A DNA stretch of 64,000 bases from NCBI GenBank assembly GCA_949283305.1, contig CASDRU010000018.1:1-64000 (forward strand), written 5' to 3'. Position numbers and translations under genes: made by a program. The DNA is from an uncultured Spirochaetales bacterium. GTDB taxonomy: Bacteria; Spirochaetota; Spirochaetia; Sphaerochaetales; Sphaerochaetaceae. Under the pieces are notes generated by a model. That model was given only the letters and a program-made list of their open reading frames with translations, was not told the origin of the DNA and ran no database searches. Numbering within the stretch: the first letter of the stretch is position 1; every line of letters starts with the position of its first letter. Positions 50,030 through 58,499 of this stretch are shown piece after piece.

Positions 50030-52162
50030 ATGCACAGAACATGTATTGATGAGAAAGTTGAGAGAGTCGATTCTTACGTAAAAGCCAGAGGAGAGGCAAA
50101 GTATGTCGCAGACATAAATCTGCCCGGAATGCTTTATGCAAGAATGCTCAGGTCAACTGTTGCAAGAGCTAGAATCAAGGAAGTCAGGATGCCAGCACTT
50201 CCTGACGGCTATTACTATATAGATGCATCCTGCATCCCTGAGGGCGGAGAGAACGCGCTCTGGATGATTGCAAAGGACTGGAGATGCTTTGCCTCAGGGG
50301 ATGTACGCTATGTCGGAGAGACCATAGGACTTTTTGTGGGGCCCTCAAGAGAAGTGCTTTACTTTCTTGAGAAGAACACTACTGTCATCTATGAGGAAGA
50401 AGAGAGCATCATAACAATAGATGAGGCGATTGAGAACAAGAAAAAGCCGATTTTAGAGAAAGACAATGTAATCTGCTCCCTCTCCTGTCAGAAAGGTGAG
50501 GATATGGATGGCCTTTTCCGTTCTGCCGACATGGTGCTCACAGAGACAATCGAGACAGGATTCCAGGAACATGTGCACCTTGAGACAAACAGCGCGATAA
50601 TAACGATGGAGGGAGATAAGTACGTATTCTATATTTCCTGTCAGTGTCCTTTCTATGTCAGAAAATCAGTTGCAGGAATACTCTCTATCCCGGTTGAGGA
50701 TGTTATCGTACGTCAGTGCACAACAGGAGGTGCATTTGGGGGCAAGGAGCATTTTCCGGATGTTCTTGCAGGCCCTCTTCTTGTTGCTGAGTACAAGATA
50801 AGAAAGCCTATAAAACTTGTGTTCTCCAGAGAGGAGGATATGCTTTATTCAGTAAAGAGGCATCCTGCGAAGATGATTTATTCCTCTGCAATAAAGGATG
50901 GAAAGCTTATTGCTACAGACGCGAAGGTTTATTACAACGCCGGTCCTTATCTTTCTGGAAGCTATGTAGTGCTCCAGCGCGGGGTATTCCATGCAAACGG
51001 TGTGTACAATATCCCGAACAGCCATGTAGAGGGTTACGGGATGTGCACAAACACATTCCCCTCTGATGCATTCAGGGGATTCGGTGCTCCTCAGACTCTC
51101 TTTGCAGTAGAGATGCACATGAATCATATTGCGCACAGGCTCAAAGTGGATCCTGTTGAATTCAAGAAAAGCATGTTCCTGAAAAAGAATGACCTTACAA
51201 TCACGAACGGGCATATTGTTGAGGAAGTGATGCTCTCAGAGATGCTTGATAAAGTCGCAGCTGCATCCGACTACTGGAGAAAGAGCAAGCAGTATGGATG
51301 GGGAAAGGGAAAGGCTATCGGAATGAGCTTCTACAACCATGGAGGAGCCTTCACCGGAAACGGAGAGCAGGCAATCATCAAGGCCCATGCGAGACTTGTA
51401 AAGACAGGTGACAGGGTTAAAATCGAGGTCGGCTCTACAGAAATGGGTCAGGGGCTTAACACAATACTCAGAAAGATTGCCGCATCTGTTCTTGAAATAC
51501 CGATGGAGAATGTGGATTATCCGAATCCTGATACAAATGTAGTTCCAGATTCAGGTCCGACAGCTGCAAGCAGATCCACAATGATTGTAGGACGCCTGAT
51601 TGAGCGCTGTGCTCTTGAGATGAAAGAACGCTGGAATGAAGGCAACTTCTCAGTTGAGAAGGAGTATGAACATCCAGAGGGGCATCCATGGGATCAGGAG
51701 ACATTCCAGGGAGATGCATACCTTGGCTACGGCTGGGGATGCTGTGCAGTGGAGCTTGAGGTAGACAGGATCACAAATGAGGTAAGAGTTCTGGGGATAT
51801 GGTCAAGCCATGAAATCGGAAAGGCAATAGATGAGCTTATTGTCCACGGCCAGATAAACGGAGGAATAGTACAGTCCCTCGGCTATGCTTCAATGGAGAA
51901 GATGGAAAACAAGGATGGTCATTTCAGTGCATCCAGCATGTCTGACTATGTGATTCCTACAAGCATGGAATTCCCGCATCAGGAATACTTCATACAGGAA
52001 AACCCATACCCGTGGGGACCATTTGGAGCTAAGGGAATGGGAGAGCTTGTGTTCAATGGAGCTGATGCTGCTTATATTGATGCTCTTGAGAGAGCTCTTG
52101 GTAAGGAGATTACAAGGATTCCGATGCCGGCTGAGGATATAGAGGGAGTTATAAATGCTTGA
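50030..52162 (+). CDS. xdhA: Molybdenum hydroxylase, molybdopterin subunit (xanthine dehydrogenase type)
   Basis: A 710-residue catalytic subunit of a xanthine dehydrogenase-type enzyme, which would hydroxylate purines using water. It contains the Mo-cofactor motifs QCTTGGAFGGKEHF and DAFRGFGAPQTLFAVE, the GQGLNTILRKIAA block and the catalytic-glutamate motif FGAKGMGELVFNGADAAY. It overlaps the [2Fe-2S] subunit gene by eight bases. With the next two genes it forms a complete three-subunit enzyme; linked selenium genes suggest a labile-selenium cofactor. The specific purine cannot be read. Confidence 0.9.
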   Translation: MHRTCIDEKVERVDSYVKARGEAKYVADINLPGMLYARMLRSTVARARIKEVRMPALPDGYYYIDASCIPEGGENALWMIAKDWRCFASGDVRYVGETIGLFVGPSREVLYFLEKNTTVIYEEEESIITIDEAIENKKKPILEKDNVICSLSCQKGEDMDGLFRSADMVLTETIETGFQEHVHLETNSAIITMEGDKYVFYISCQCPFYVRKSVAGILSIPVEDVIVRQCTTGGAFGGKEHFPDVLAGPLLVAEYKIRKPIKLVFSREEDMLYSVKRHPAKMIYSSAIKDGKLIATDAKVYYNAGPYLSGSYVVLQRGVFHANGVYNIPNSHVEGYGMCTNTFPSDAFRGFGAPQTLFAVEMHMNHIAHRLKVDPVEFKKSMFLKKNDLTITNGHIVEEVMLSEMLDKVAAASDYWRKSKQYGWGKGKAIGMSFYNHGGAFTGNGEQAIIKAHARLVKTGDRVKIEVGSTEMGQGLNTILRKIAASVLEIPMENVDYPNPDTNVVPDSGPTAASRSTMIVGRLIERCALEMKERWNEGNFSVEKEYEHPEGHPWDQETFQGDAYLGYGWGCCAVELEVDRITNEVRVLGIWSSHEIGKAIDELIVHGQINGGIVQSLGYASMEKMENKDGHFSASSMSDYVIPTSMEFPHQEYFIQENPYPWGPFGAKGMGELVFNGADAAYIDALERALGKEITRIPMPAEDIEGVINA

Positions 52163-52637
52163 CAGAATAACATTTACCGTAAACGGAGAAAAGAAGATAT
52201 TTGAAGGAAATCCCATAAGAAGGCTTATCGATGTCCTTCGTGAGGATATGGGCTTGACAGGTGTCAAAGAGGGATGTAGCGAGGGAGAGTGCGGAGCATG
52301 TTCTGTTATAAAAGACGGAAAGCTTGTAACAAGCTGCATCACGGCAATAGGAAGCTGTGAAGGCTCTGATATCCTGACAATCGAAGGAATCAGGGATACG
52401 GAGAAGGGCAAGGTGATCATCTCATCATTCAGCGAAGGCGGTGCGGTCCAGTGCGGATTCTGCATTCCAGGCATGGTGCTAGCCGCCTATGTCCTCTTAA
52501 ATGAGAATCCGAATCCAGGAGAGGAGGAAATACGTCAGGCGTTAAGTGGCAACATATGCAGGTGCACCGGCTATGATCTTATTGTTGACAGCATAAAGCT
52601 TGCTGCCGAGAAAGGAGCTGATTTATGGAGAAAATGA
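52155..52637 (+). CDS. xdhC: Molybdenum hydroxylase, [2Fe-2S] subunit
   Basis: A 160-residue electron-transfer subunit. The plant-type [2Fe-2S] cluster uses CSEGECGACSV plus a later Cys in LVTSCITAIG. The second cluster uses CGFCIPGM and CRCTGYD. All eight cysteines are present. It overlaps both neighbours and links the Mo centre to the FAD subunit. Confidence 0.95.
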   Translation: MLDRITFTVNGEKKIFEGNPIRRLIDVLREDMGLTGVKEGCSEGECGACSVIKDGKLVTSCITAIGSCEGSDILTIEGIRDTEKGKVIISSFSEGGAVQCGFCIPGMVLAAYVLLNENPNPGEEEIRQALSGNICRCTGYDLIVDSIKLAAEKGADLWRK

Positions 52638-53488
52638 ATGTATATGTCGCAGAAAGCCTTTCTGAGGCTTTGAAGATAAAAGCCGAAACTGGTGCCAGGG
52701 TCCTTGCTGGAGGAACTGATCTGATGGTTCAGTACCGTACAGCTCCCTGTATGAGTCCGGAAATGCCTTTTGCTGTCCTGATTATCTCGAACCTGGATGA
52801 GATGAAGGGAATAAAGAGAGAAGATGACGGGGTGGTCGTAATCGGGGCACTGTCAACACCGGCAGAAATCGCCTCATCTCCTCTTGTTCCCTATCATGTC
52901 AGAATGGCAGCTTCCAGGATGGGTGCTCCTGCGCTCAGGAACAGCGCGACAATCGGAGGAAACATTGCAAACGCATCTCCAAAAGGAGATCTTCCTCAGC
53001 CTTTGATCCTTCTTGATGCATCTCTTGTGCTTGTCAGCCAGGATGGAGAGCGTCAGATGCCTGTTGATGAATTCATCACAGGAAGCAAGAAAACAAAGCT
53101 GAAAGAAAACGAAATCATAAAAGAGATAAGGATTCCTGAGGTAAAGGCCAATTACCTGATGTACAGGAAAATAGGAACAAGGAGAGCAAATGCGATATCA
53201 AAGCTTTCGCTTTCTGCTCTGGCCTTTGTCGAGGACGGTGTGATCAAGGATTTCCGTGCCTCCAGCGGGGCTGCAGGACCGAAAGTCAGGAGAAATAGGG
53301 AAGTTGAGAGCCTTCTGATTGGAAAGAAAAGGGATGAGCTTGATTCAGTCCTTGCTCAGTTCCTTACAAAGTATGACAGCATAATAAGTCCGCATGCAAT
53401 GCCTGAGTACAGAAGAAACACCACCAGGCGCATGCTGATTTATTTCATCGAGAAGATAAAACAATCTGATGAGTGTGGAGTAGTATGA
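52625..53488 (+). CDS. xdhB: Molybdenum hydroxylase, FAD-binding subunit
   Basis: A 287-residue flavin subunit with the FAD loop VLAGGTDLMVQYR and the second loop RNSATIGGNIANASPKGDL. A normal C-terminal domain (MYRKIGTRRANAISKLSLSA) is present. It passes electrons from the iron-sulfur clusters to NAD or another acceptor. Its stop overlaps the start of a second, shorter flavin subunit (ATGA). Confidence 0.93.
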   Translation: MEKMNVYVAESLSEALKIKAETGARVLAGGTDLMVQYRTAPCMSPEMPFAVLIISNLDEMKGIKREDDGVVVIGALSTPAEIASSPLVPYHVRMAASRMGAPALRNSATIGGNIANASPKGDLPQPLILLDASLVLVSQDGERQMPVDEFITGSKKTKLKENEIIKEIRIPEVKANYLMYRKIGTRRANAISKLSLSALAFVEDGVIKDFRASSGAAGPKVRRNREVESLLIGKKRDELDSVLAQFLTKYDSIISPHAMPEYRRNTTRRMLIYFIEKIKQSDECGVV

Positions 53489-54147
53489 GGATAGTTATAC
53501 CTTCCAGCATAGCTGATGCATCAAAAGAGAAAGTATTCCTCGCAGGAGGAACCCAGATCATGAGGAACAAGGGAGAATCTGATGTCCTTCCTGATGTTGT
53601 CGCTGATATCTCAACTGTTGTTCCTTCAGAAATTTCGAAAGAAGGGGAGGACATAATAATCGGAGCAATGGCGACTTTCAATGATCTGATTGAAAGCTCA
53701 CTTGTTCCCTCCTACTTGAAGGAAAGTGCTGCCTGCATGGCGTCCTGGGAGCTCAGGAACAGTGCGACAATCGGAGGAAACATTGCAAGCGAGCTTGATT
53801 CTTCCTATCTGCTTCCGTCCTTGATAGCAAGTGACGCAGAACTTCTTGTCTGGGATAAAGGAGAAAAGAGAATAAAGCTTGTCGATTATCTTGCATCTGA
53901 TGACGAGTTTCTCATCATTTCTGTAATAGTGAGGAATATGGAAGTTCAGCAGAAGTGCTACCGCCGTGCAAGCCATATGCACAGCGTTATAAACTATGCA
54001 AGAGCAGTCAATGAGGCTGTTGCTGTGAAGAACGAAGGTATATTCATAAATGAGGATGATATAGCATTCTCGGATGATGAGTATGGATCTGCTGAGTATA
54101 AGAGATATCTTGTGAATCTCGAAAGACAGAAAGGAGGTGAAGAGTGA
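53485..54147 (+). CDS. ygfM: YgfM-like short FAD-binding subunit
   Basis: A 220-residue relative of the preceding FAD subunit, with FLAGGTQIMRNKG and ELRNSATIGGNIASELDSS. It is about 65 residues shorter and has a reduced C-terminal domain (CYRRASHMHSVINYARAVN). In E. coli ygfM lies directly before xdhD, as here, so I assign it by gene order and similarity. It probably serves as the flavin partner of XdhD. AAGGAGGTGA at its 3' end is the ribosome site of xdhD. Confidence 0.8.
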   Translation: MRIVIPSSIADASKEKVFLAGGTQIMRNKGESDVLPDVVADISTVVPSEISKEGEDIIIGAMATFNDLIESSLVPSYLKESAACMASWELRNSATIGGNIASELDSSYLLPSLIASDAELLVWDKGEKRIKLVDYLASDDEFLIISVIVRNMEVQQKCYRRASHMHSVINYARAVNEAVAVKNEGIFINEDDIAFSDDEYGSAEYKRYLVNLERQKGGEE

Positions 54148-57020
54148 ATCTCATCTTCAGACTTAACGGCGAGAACATGAATGTGGAGGCAAGGGAGGAT
54201 GAAAGACTCAGAGATCTCCTTTACCGCCTTGGCTGTGCGTCAGTAAGGGATAGCGATGATGCTGAAGGCTTTACAGGATCAGATACTGTAATAGTTGACG
54301 GAAAGTGCGTGTATTCAAACCTCATTGCCGCATCCCGCGTGATGAATAAGGAAGTATTTACTGCAGAGAGCCTTTCTCCGGACGGGAAAATGAATGATGT
54401 TCAGGAGGCCATGATAGCATCCGGAGTAGTCCAGAGCGCATACAACTCACCAGCTGTTGCCCTTGTGCTCACCAATCTTCTTGAGAGAAAACCGGATGCT
54501 TCAAAAGATGATGTCAAAGAGGCTCTTTCAGGGCTCTTCATCAGAGATGCAGGATATGAGCATTTCTTCCTTGCAGTGCGCCTTGTGCAGGAAAAGAGGA
54601 AGTGGGGAGAATATAAGAGCAAGGTCTCTCCGTCTTTCAGAGATGAAATGCGCTTTGTCGGTAAGGCAAAGAAAAAGATAGATGCAGCTGCACTTGTGAA
54701 AGGTGAAAAAGTATTTACTGAGGACAAAGTGCTTCCGTCATCCTATGTGCTCAAGATTTTAAGAAGCCCTTATGCACATGCATATATCAAGAGCATAGAT
54801 ACAGAAGAGGCTGAAAAGCTTGATGGAGTTGCCAAGATACTCACGTGCTTCAATGTCCCGGATGTGTATTACATGCAGGCCGGGCAGGGAAATCCTGAGC
54901 CAAGTCCGTATGACAGGAAGCTTATAAACCGCAAGGTGCGCCATGTCGGTGACAGAGTTGCCGCTGTTGTTGCTCGCAATGAGGAAATTGCCGCTCACGC
55001 CTTGAGCCTTATAAAGGTAACTTATGAGCCTCTTGATGCTGTTTTTACAGTCGAAGAGGCAATGGCAGAGGGCGCTCCATTGGTTCATAACGGAAAGGTT
55101 GAGTATGTTTCAGGTGCCCCGGATAATCTTGAAGAGTACAACAGGGGATATGATGAGAGGGATGGAAAGGTTGTTTATCAGTTCCCCCTTCATGCAGATA
55201 TCCGCCACAATATTGCAGCAGGAGCTCATGGGGGAATCGGGGATGTGGAGAAGGCATTTGATGAAAGCGATGCCATTGTGGATCAGACATACCAGACAAG
55301 CCAGGTGCAGTGCACACCGCTTGAACCTCATGTATGCTTTTCCAGAATGGAGAACGGACGCCTTATCATCCATGCATCCACTCAGGTTCCATACCATGTA
55401 AGACGAATAGTTGCGTGGGTGTGCTCGATTGATGAGCACAAGGTGCATGTGATAAAGGAGCGTGTAGGCGGAGGTTATGGCTCAAAACAGGATATTCTTG
55501 TAGAGGATCTTTGCGGTTATCTTACATGGATTACCGGCAAGAGCATTTACTACCGTAATACAAGAGCAGAGGAATTTCATGCGAACTCCACTCGTCATCC
55601 GATGAGGATAAGGGTAAAGATGGGTGCCACCAGGGATGGAAAGATCAATGCGATTTACATGGATGTGAGAGCAAATACCGGACCGTATGGAAACCATTGT
55701 CTGACAGTGCCGATGAATGCATCGAGCAAGACCCTTCCTCTTTTTGCCGTTGAGAACATGTACTATGATCTCACGACATATTATTCAAATATTCCTCCCA
55801 CAGGAGCATATCAGGGCTATGGAGCTCCAAAAGGATATTTTGCAATAATTTCTGCCCTCGGAGAGCTGGCTGAGAAGATAGGCATGGATCCGCTTGAACT
55901 GGCAAAGAAGAATCTTGTAAAGCGCGGCTATATGCTTGAGATTCTCAAGGGTCTGGGAGAGGGAAGAGAAGGTGTTGTCGTTCCTGTAGGCTCATGTGGA
56001 TTGCTTGATGCACTTGACAAGGGTGCCGCTCTGATAGGATGGGGCAGGAAAAAGAATGATGAGAATTCTGAGTGGAAGAGAGGCCAGGGCTTTGCTCCGA
56101 TTCAGCAGGGTTCAGGACTGCCTGGTCTGGATCACTCCAATGCCGAGATGAAGATTCTCACAGACGGTTCTGTGCTTGTTCTTTCAGGAGGTGCAGATAT
56201 TGGAACAGGACTGGATACAATCAGTGCAAAATGTGCTTCAGAAATACTGATGATGCCTCTTGAGAGAGTCTCTGTTGTCTCCGGTGATACCGATGCATGC
56301 CTTTTTGATACAGGAGCTTATGCTTCTAGCGGAACATATTTCTCAGGAAACGCAAGCCTTCTTGCGGCAAAGAATCTGAAGGAGAACCTTTTATCTGAGG
56401 CTGCCTTGCAGATGGGTGAGAGCAAAGAGGATCTGGAGCTTGAATGGCCGGAGAAAGTCGTAAGCAGGAAAAGCGGGAAGATGCTTACATTCCGTGAAAT
56501 CGCGCATGAGGCATACTCAGGAGCAGGACGCGGGGCAATAACCGGAAAGGGATGCTTCACTACACCGAATTTTGCTGTTCCTTACGGTGCTCATTTTGCC
56601 GAGGTCCTTGTAAACGTGAATACAGGCGAAGTGAAGGTTGAGAAGTTTGTTGCAATCCAGGACTGCGGAACCCCTATAAACCCGGAGCTTGCACTCTGCC
56701 AGATGTATGGTGCAGCCTTGAAGAGCATCGGTCACACGCTTTATGAGGATCTCGTCATAGACAAAAACGGAAAATGTCTTACAGATGACTTTACATCCTA
56801 CGGTGTTCCGATGGTTGATGAGGTTCCTCCTCTTTTCATCTCGGACTTTGTCGATGTCTCTGATGATTACGGACCATTTGGAGCAAAGAGCATCAGCGAG
56901 ATAGCGACAAATGGAGCAGCCCCTGCAATTGCAATGGCTATAGCAGATGCATGCGGTGCTCATGTAAGGAGCTGGCCTATAACGCCTGAGAAGATACTCA
57001 GAGCACTTGGAAAGATATAA
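54144..57020 (+). CDS. xdhD: XdhD-like molybdenum hydroxylase with cysteine-free iron-sulfur domain
   Basis: A 958-residue fusion protein. Residues 1-165 have the fold order of the [2Fe-2S] subunit, but every cluster cysteine is gone: the second motif reads SGVVQSAYN instead of CGFC, and FIRDAGYEHF instead of CRCTGY. The rest is a molybdopterin subunit with KERVGGGYGSKQDI, TGAYQGYGAPKGYFA, GADIGTGLDTISAKCASEI and a final FGAKSISEIATNGAAP block. E. coli XdhD has the same features. Starts at GTG 54144 with AAGGAGGTGA upstream. It presumably relies on other subunits for electron flow. Confidence 0.88.
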   Translation: MNLIFRLNGENMNVEAREDERLRDLLYRLGCASVRDSDDAEGFTGSDTVIVDGKCVYSNLIAASRVMNKEVFTAESLSPDGKMNDVQEAMIASGVVQSAYNSPAVALVLTNLLERKPDASKDDVKEALSGLFIRDAGYEHFFLAVRLVQEKRKWGEYKSKVSPSFRDEMRFVGKAKKKIDAAALVKGEKVFTEDKVLPSSYVLKILRSPYAHAYIKSIDTEEAEKLDGVAKILTCFNVPDVYYMQAGQGNPEPSPYDRKLINRKVRHVGDRVAAVVARNEEIAAHALSLIKVTYEPLDAVFTVEEAMAEGAPLVHNGKVEYVSGAPDNLEEYNRGYDERDGKVVYQFPLHADIRHNIAAGAHGGIGDVEKAFDESDAIVDQTYQTSQVQCTPLEPHVCFSRMENGRLIIHASTQVPYHVRRIVAWVCSIDEHKVHVIKERVGGGYGSKQDILVEDLCGYLTWITGKSIYYRNTRAEEFHANSTRHPMRIRVKMGATRDGKINAIYMDVRANTGPYGNHCLTVPMNASSKTLPLFAVENMYYDLTTYYSNIPPTGAYQGYGAPKGYFAIISALGELAEKIGMDPLELAKKNLVKRGYMLEILKGLGEGREGVVVPVGSCGLLDALDKGAALIGWGRKKNDENSEWKRGQGFAPIQQGSGLPGLDHSNAEMKILTDGSVLVLSGGADIGTGLDTISAKCASEILMMPLERVSVVSGDTDACLFDTGAYASSGTYFSGNASLLAAKNLKENLLSEAALQMGESKEDLELEWPEKVVSRKSGKMLTFREIAHEAYSGAGRGAITGKGCFTTPNFAVPYGAHFAEVLVNVNTGEVKVEKFVAIQDCGTPINPELALCQMYGAALKSIGHTLYEDLVIDKNGKCLTDDFTSYGVPMVDEVPPLFISDFVDVSDDYGPFGAKSISEIATNGAAPAIAMAIADACGAHVRSWPITPEKILRALGKI

Positions 57021-57034
57021 TAGCGAAAAAAAAG

Positions 57035-57064
57035 CGGAGAGATTTGCCTGTCTCTCCGTTTTTT
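57035..57064. terminator. Bidirectional terminator after xdhD
   Basis: Arms CGGAGAGA (57035-57042) and TCTCTCCG (57051-57058) have a run of A before and a run of T after. They therefore end both xdhD and the opposing regulator gene. Confidence 0.9.
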
Positions 57065-57067
57065 GGA

Positions 57068-57562
57068 TCAGGAGAGAAAATCTCTGAGAAGGGAGAAATC
57101 AACATCAATGGAGTAGAACAGATATGCATAGAAGGTCGAGAACACTATGCTGGCTTTCGTGTATATCATCTGGCTGCCTGCTTTATCATCAGCAGTAAAA
57201 TGCAGCGCAATTGATGATATGAGGTCCTCGCGGTATGCAGGATAATCTAAAACTGCCCTGATTTCCTTCTCGTTTTCCCTGAAGAAGGAAAAGAGGCGCG
57301 CATAATAGCTTTCATCCTCAGCTGATGCAAGATCATTCATTCTCGCAACCGTGTCTTCCTCGATTCTTTCAATAAAAGAAAGAGTGCTGTCATAGCAATT
57401 GTAGAAATCATTTCTCTCAATTTCTGCCCTGTCAGTAAGAAGGCGTACAGAAATTTCTCTTTCTCCCTCTTCTTTCAAAGCACAGTATGCATCAAGCAGT
57501 GCATAGTCAAAAGAGGAAAGCTCATTTTTCTTGAATTCTTTAACATAGCTCGGGTCATACAT
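57068..57562 (-). CDS. TetR-like putative regulator
   Basis: A 164-residue protein. Residues 18-60 resemble a TetR helix-turn-helix (LLDAYCALKEEG, then SVRLLTDRAEIERNDFYNCYDSTLSFIE), where DFYNCYDS replaces the usual TFYxYFxSK. The rest is helical and lacks known ligand motifs. It is the last gene of the cysteine desulfurase-xdhC operon, overlapping it by eight bases, and may regulate the Mo/Se genes. Similarity is weak. Confidence 0.55.
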   Translation of the reverse strand: MYDPSYVKEFKKNELSSFDYALLDAYCALKEEGEREISVRLLTDRAEIERNDFYNCYDSTLSFIERIEEDTVARMNDLASAEDESYYARLFSFFRENEKEIRAVLDYPAYREDLISSIALHFTADDKAGSQMIYTKASIVFSTFYAYLFYSIDVDFSLLRDFLS

Positions 57563-58499
57563 CTTTTCTTATCAGGCGGAACATGATTTCCTCTTTTCCT
57601 CCGCAGGCCATATCCAGTCCGCCTTTCTCCTCCATGTCATAATATTTAAGCATGCTGTCTTTCCTGTTTTCAAGAATACTGCGTGCATCGCCAATCACCT
57701 GATTCTCAAGGGATCCTCCTCCGATTGTGAAGAAGAAGGATGATCGTGTTATTATCATGAATGATCCAGCCCCGCGCGGAGCAGAGCCTTCTTTCGAGAC
57801 AATCTCTGCAAGAACAGCATCTTCATCAATTTCAATGATTTTCTTTATTAGATCTGAAGAAATAAATACTGTCTTCTTGTTCTTTCTGTATGTTGCAATG
57901 ATTTCTGCCGCAATGGATATAGCAATCTCTTCAGGTGTCTCTGCGTTTATCTTAAGTCCGACAGGAGAGTGCACAAAATCAAGTGTCTCACGGGAAAATC
58001 CTTTCTTTTCCATGTTTGAATAGGTTAGTGCTATCTTGCGTTCTGATCCTATCATGCCATAGTACTGGCTTTTGAATTTCAGCACATATGAGAGAGCCTC
58101 CTCATCATGAAGATGAGCATGCGTGAAAACAAGGAAATACGGGTTCGTGACTTTGCAAAAGTCATAATCAAGGGATGAAAAAGATGAGCAGATGAGGCTT
58201 GCAGAAGGGAATCTGTTTTCACTGATCATCTCTTTCCTGTCATCTATTATTATGAACTTGAATCCAAGAGGTGAAAGAGTGTCAAATACTGCTTTTGCGA
58301 CATGCCCAGCTCCAAGCATGCATATTGTCGGCATATAGCTTGTGATGAATGAGTATGTCTTCTCATTATCAGTAAAGGATTCTGTTGAAGCTAAGATATG
58401 GCCATCAAGAGAGAAAAGAGCTTCTCCTGATGTGTTTACTTTTCTTATTGCACTGTACTTTCTGAGTATGTCATCAAGCTTTTTATAATACTCTCTCAT
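57555..58499 (-). CDS. XdhC/CoxI-family maturation factor with swapped domains
   Basis: A 314-residue protein for molybdenum hydroxylase maturation; XdhC proteins bind the Mo cofactor, promote its sulfuration and insert it. Residues about 55-200 hold the Rossmann part (ICMLGAGHVAKAVFDTL, IIIDDRKEM, HSPVGLKINAETPEEIAISI). Residues about 225-310 hold the XdhC_CoxI part (VLAEIVSKEGSAPRGAG, FTIGGGSLENQVI, MACGGKEEIMF). In XdhC the order is normally the reverse. It overlaps the cysteine desulfurase gene (ATGA), a likely sulfur or selenium source. Confidence 0.82.
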   Translation of the reverse strand: MREYYKKLDDILRKYSAIRKVNTSGEALFSLDGHILASTESFTDNEKTYSFITSYMPTICMLGAGHVAKAVFDTLSPLGFKFIIIDDRKEMISENRFPSASLICSSFSSLDYDFCKVTNPYFLVFTHAHLHDEEALSYVLKFKSQYYGMIGSERKIALTYSNMEKKGFSRETLDFVHSPVGLKINAETPEEIAISIAAEIIATYRKNKKTVFISSDLIKKIIEIDEDAVLAEIVSKEGSAPRGAGSFMIITRSSFFFTIGGGSLENQVIGDARSILENRKDSMLKYYDMEEKGGLDMACGGKEEIMFRLIRKDV

